Shown: piece after piece, positions 62,618-64,000 of the stretch
Position numbering within the stretch: the stretch's first letter is position 1
Layout of the letters: each line of letters opens with the position of its first letter
Source of the DNA: Cloeon dipterum
Lineage: Eukaryota > Arthropoda > Insecta > Ephemeroptera > Baetidae
Assembly: GCF_949628265.1 (NCBI RefSeq)
Contig: NC_088789.1
Coordinates: 5,882,886 to 5,946,885 of the forward strand
Direction of reading: 5' to 3'
Length of the DNA: 64,000 nucleotides
Made by a program: the position numbers and the translations under genes
Notes under the pieces: generated by a model
Told to the model about the DNA's origin: nothing
Databases searched by the model: none
What the model saw: the letters and a program-made list of their open reading frames with translations, nothing else

Positions 62618-63832
62618 CTTTTGGTAAAGATCACGCAGGTCTTTCGCAGTTGAAATCGGCCAATTCCTACTCGATCAAATCACGTCATATCACCACATGG
62701 GCATACAGACAGACACCGCAGCACCACGTCACTTGGGCGGACTCATGCCACTTTACGAATTCCCTGCACGTCGATCGTTTCCCTTGTTTCCAGCACGGTT
62801 TCCACGTTTGCGCCGCTCACGAAAAATTTGCTTCGGTTCCGCCGGTTGTTTAACGCAAACTGCGGGAGTTTTATCTTATCAATGAAATAATAGTATATGT
62901 ATACAATTTTAATTTTCATGCAGCGACCACCTACCAGCCGATGGCAGCGCAGTATCGTTAAATTGAAACACTCAGCTAAATGTTGAACGTTTCTGTTCCA
63001 AATAACAGATAATAGCTGTGGCAAGCAATATTTTTTATTTCGCGTAGGCCGCGAGAGGAAGCAGGGGCAGGACATCTGACAAAACAGCAGGCACCTGCCA
63101 GATTTGATTGGCAAAGGGTAGGGTGCTGCCAACGTGACAAAAACAGAACAAGTCGAGTCATCGCTTGCGAGTAAGATTCTGATTCAAATTAAATCTGGTT
63201 TCTTAAAAATAAGAGAAACACCGTCAAGTCAGGAAATTTTCATTTAAAAGCGAATTGAGTTGATTGCATGATGTCTTCATTTCATTTTGCACACTTCAAG
63301 CAGCTTAGTCATTCAATTAGCGCTATTACACAAGATTACATCCAATTACAATCAAGCGCAAAAAATACATGAGCCATAAATATGGACTAACTTCCAAATT
63401 ATTTGTTGTGTTGATTCTTTAAATTCACAACCATAGACATTCATGAGTATGTCAATTAAATAACAGTTCGTCTCTTTAAAAATACTGAACTGCAGCCGCA
63501 ATGACATAAATGCTCTTGTCTCTATAGCTAGACGTAACGCATTTAATCACTTTAGTGATGACCATTGATAAATGAAAAAAAAAATAGAGGCGGCGATTAT
63601 CATTGACGCATTCTTGAGATAAAAATATTCAATTCAACCTCCAAATCTTTAGCACAAATTAACCAACTTGGAATGATGTTTGTTCTTCATAAAAAGATCA
63701 CAGAAAAATGCATAATCAGTGATGTGATGTACTACATGTGGTAGTGTCTTATTTTGGTCAGAAGCACCTAAATAAAATCAACAAATCAGCTAAAAGTGAA
63801 ATTTCACCGCACACCAGAAAGGAAAACCAGCC
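62618..63832. other. Intergenic region upstream of the GALNT10-like gene
   Basis: Contains its promoter and the 3' UTR of the unknown membrane protein gene. No coding signal and no clear core promoter motif were recognised. Confidence 0.45.
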
Positions 63833-64000
63833 TCAGTTTATGTTGAACTTCGTTCTGTGTCTCCGCCTGTAGATGAACTTGTAGTAGCTGAGTACGAGCA
63901 CAACAGCTGACGCCAGGTAAAGGAGCACGCACAGCCCAATGTCAAAGTAGCTAAAGTCAGCGGCACCCTCCGTTTTTGACATGTCGACTTCAGGAGAAAT
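63833..64000 (-). CDS. 3' end of an unknown membrane protein gene, cut by the window edge
   Basis: An open frame enters at the right edge (codon boundary at 64000) and ends in TGA at 63833-63835, giving 55 residues. It reads an acidic/polar lead (ISPEVDMSKTEGAAD), one strongly hydrophobic segment (about residues 21-41, GLCVLLYLASAVVLVLSYY), and a basic tail YRRRHRTKFNIN. This is the layout of a type I membrane protein with a short cytosolic C-terminus. Support is the length-limited open frame, the clean transmembrane and stop-transfer pattern, and base composition higher in GC than the flank. I do not recognise the family. The next gene on the same strand is the GALNT10-like gene, 1.2 kb downstream. 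Confidence 0.55.
   Translation of the reverse strand: MSPEVDMSKTEGAADFSYFDIGLCVLLYLASAVVLVLSYYKFIYRRRHRTKFNIN

Overview
This is a eukaryotic, almost certainly insect, nuclear genomic window. The evidence is AT-rich DNA, many spliceosomal introns of 50-70 bp, arthropod-type TATA and TCAGT initiator motifs, and a TRP-family channel whose C-terminus (SGWL) looks like that of the fly phototransduction channel TRP. I cannot place the order or species. Protein identities come from reading the exons and from recalled family sequence; no database search was run.

Positions 1 to about 33.7 kb contain no convincing complete gene. AT-rich sequence alternates with CpG- and homeodomain-site-rich blocks, as in a gene desert or a very large intron. 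It holds a 2.08-kb palindrome-rich element with terminal inverted repeats (12,073-14,155), several families of divergent dispersed repeats, microsatellites, hairpins, a GC-box/CCAAT island (about 8.0-8.45 kb), and one candidate minus-strand coding exon (29,105-29,294). That exon carries CtBP-like (PMDLSSK) and Groucho/eh1-like (FSISRLI) co-repressor motifs.

Positions 33.7-64 kb are gene-dense, and I could join exons in frame for every gene: ERGIC3 (+, early secretory pathway cargo receptor) with Romo1 (-, mitochondrial inner membrane) nested in an intron; TBC1D25 (+, PB1 + RabGAP); TMEM14 (-); RAD54 (-, recombination motor); a 1116-aa C2H2 zinc-finger protein (+) whose 2.26-kb intron holds a 1.66-kb inverted-repeat element; trp (-, TRPC-type cation channel); a GALNT10-like O-glycosylation enzyme (-); and the last 55 codons of an unknown membrane protein (-) cut by the right edge.

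The genes do not form one pathway. Architecture is compact: RAD54 and TMEM14 are tandem with under 250 bp between coding regions, RAD54 and the zinc-finger gene diverge from a shared 0.8-kb region, and the zinc-finger and trp genes converge with probably overlapping 3' ends. The points most worth checking are the 12-14 kb element, the co-repressor-motif exon, the glycine at the presumed TRP selectivity position, the nested Romo1, a UGAUG-coupled upstream ORF on TBC1D25, and a GC-AG intron in the zinc-finger gene.
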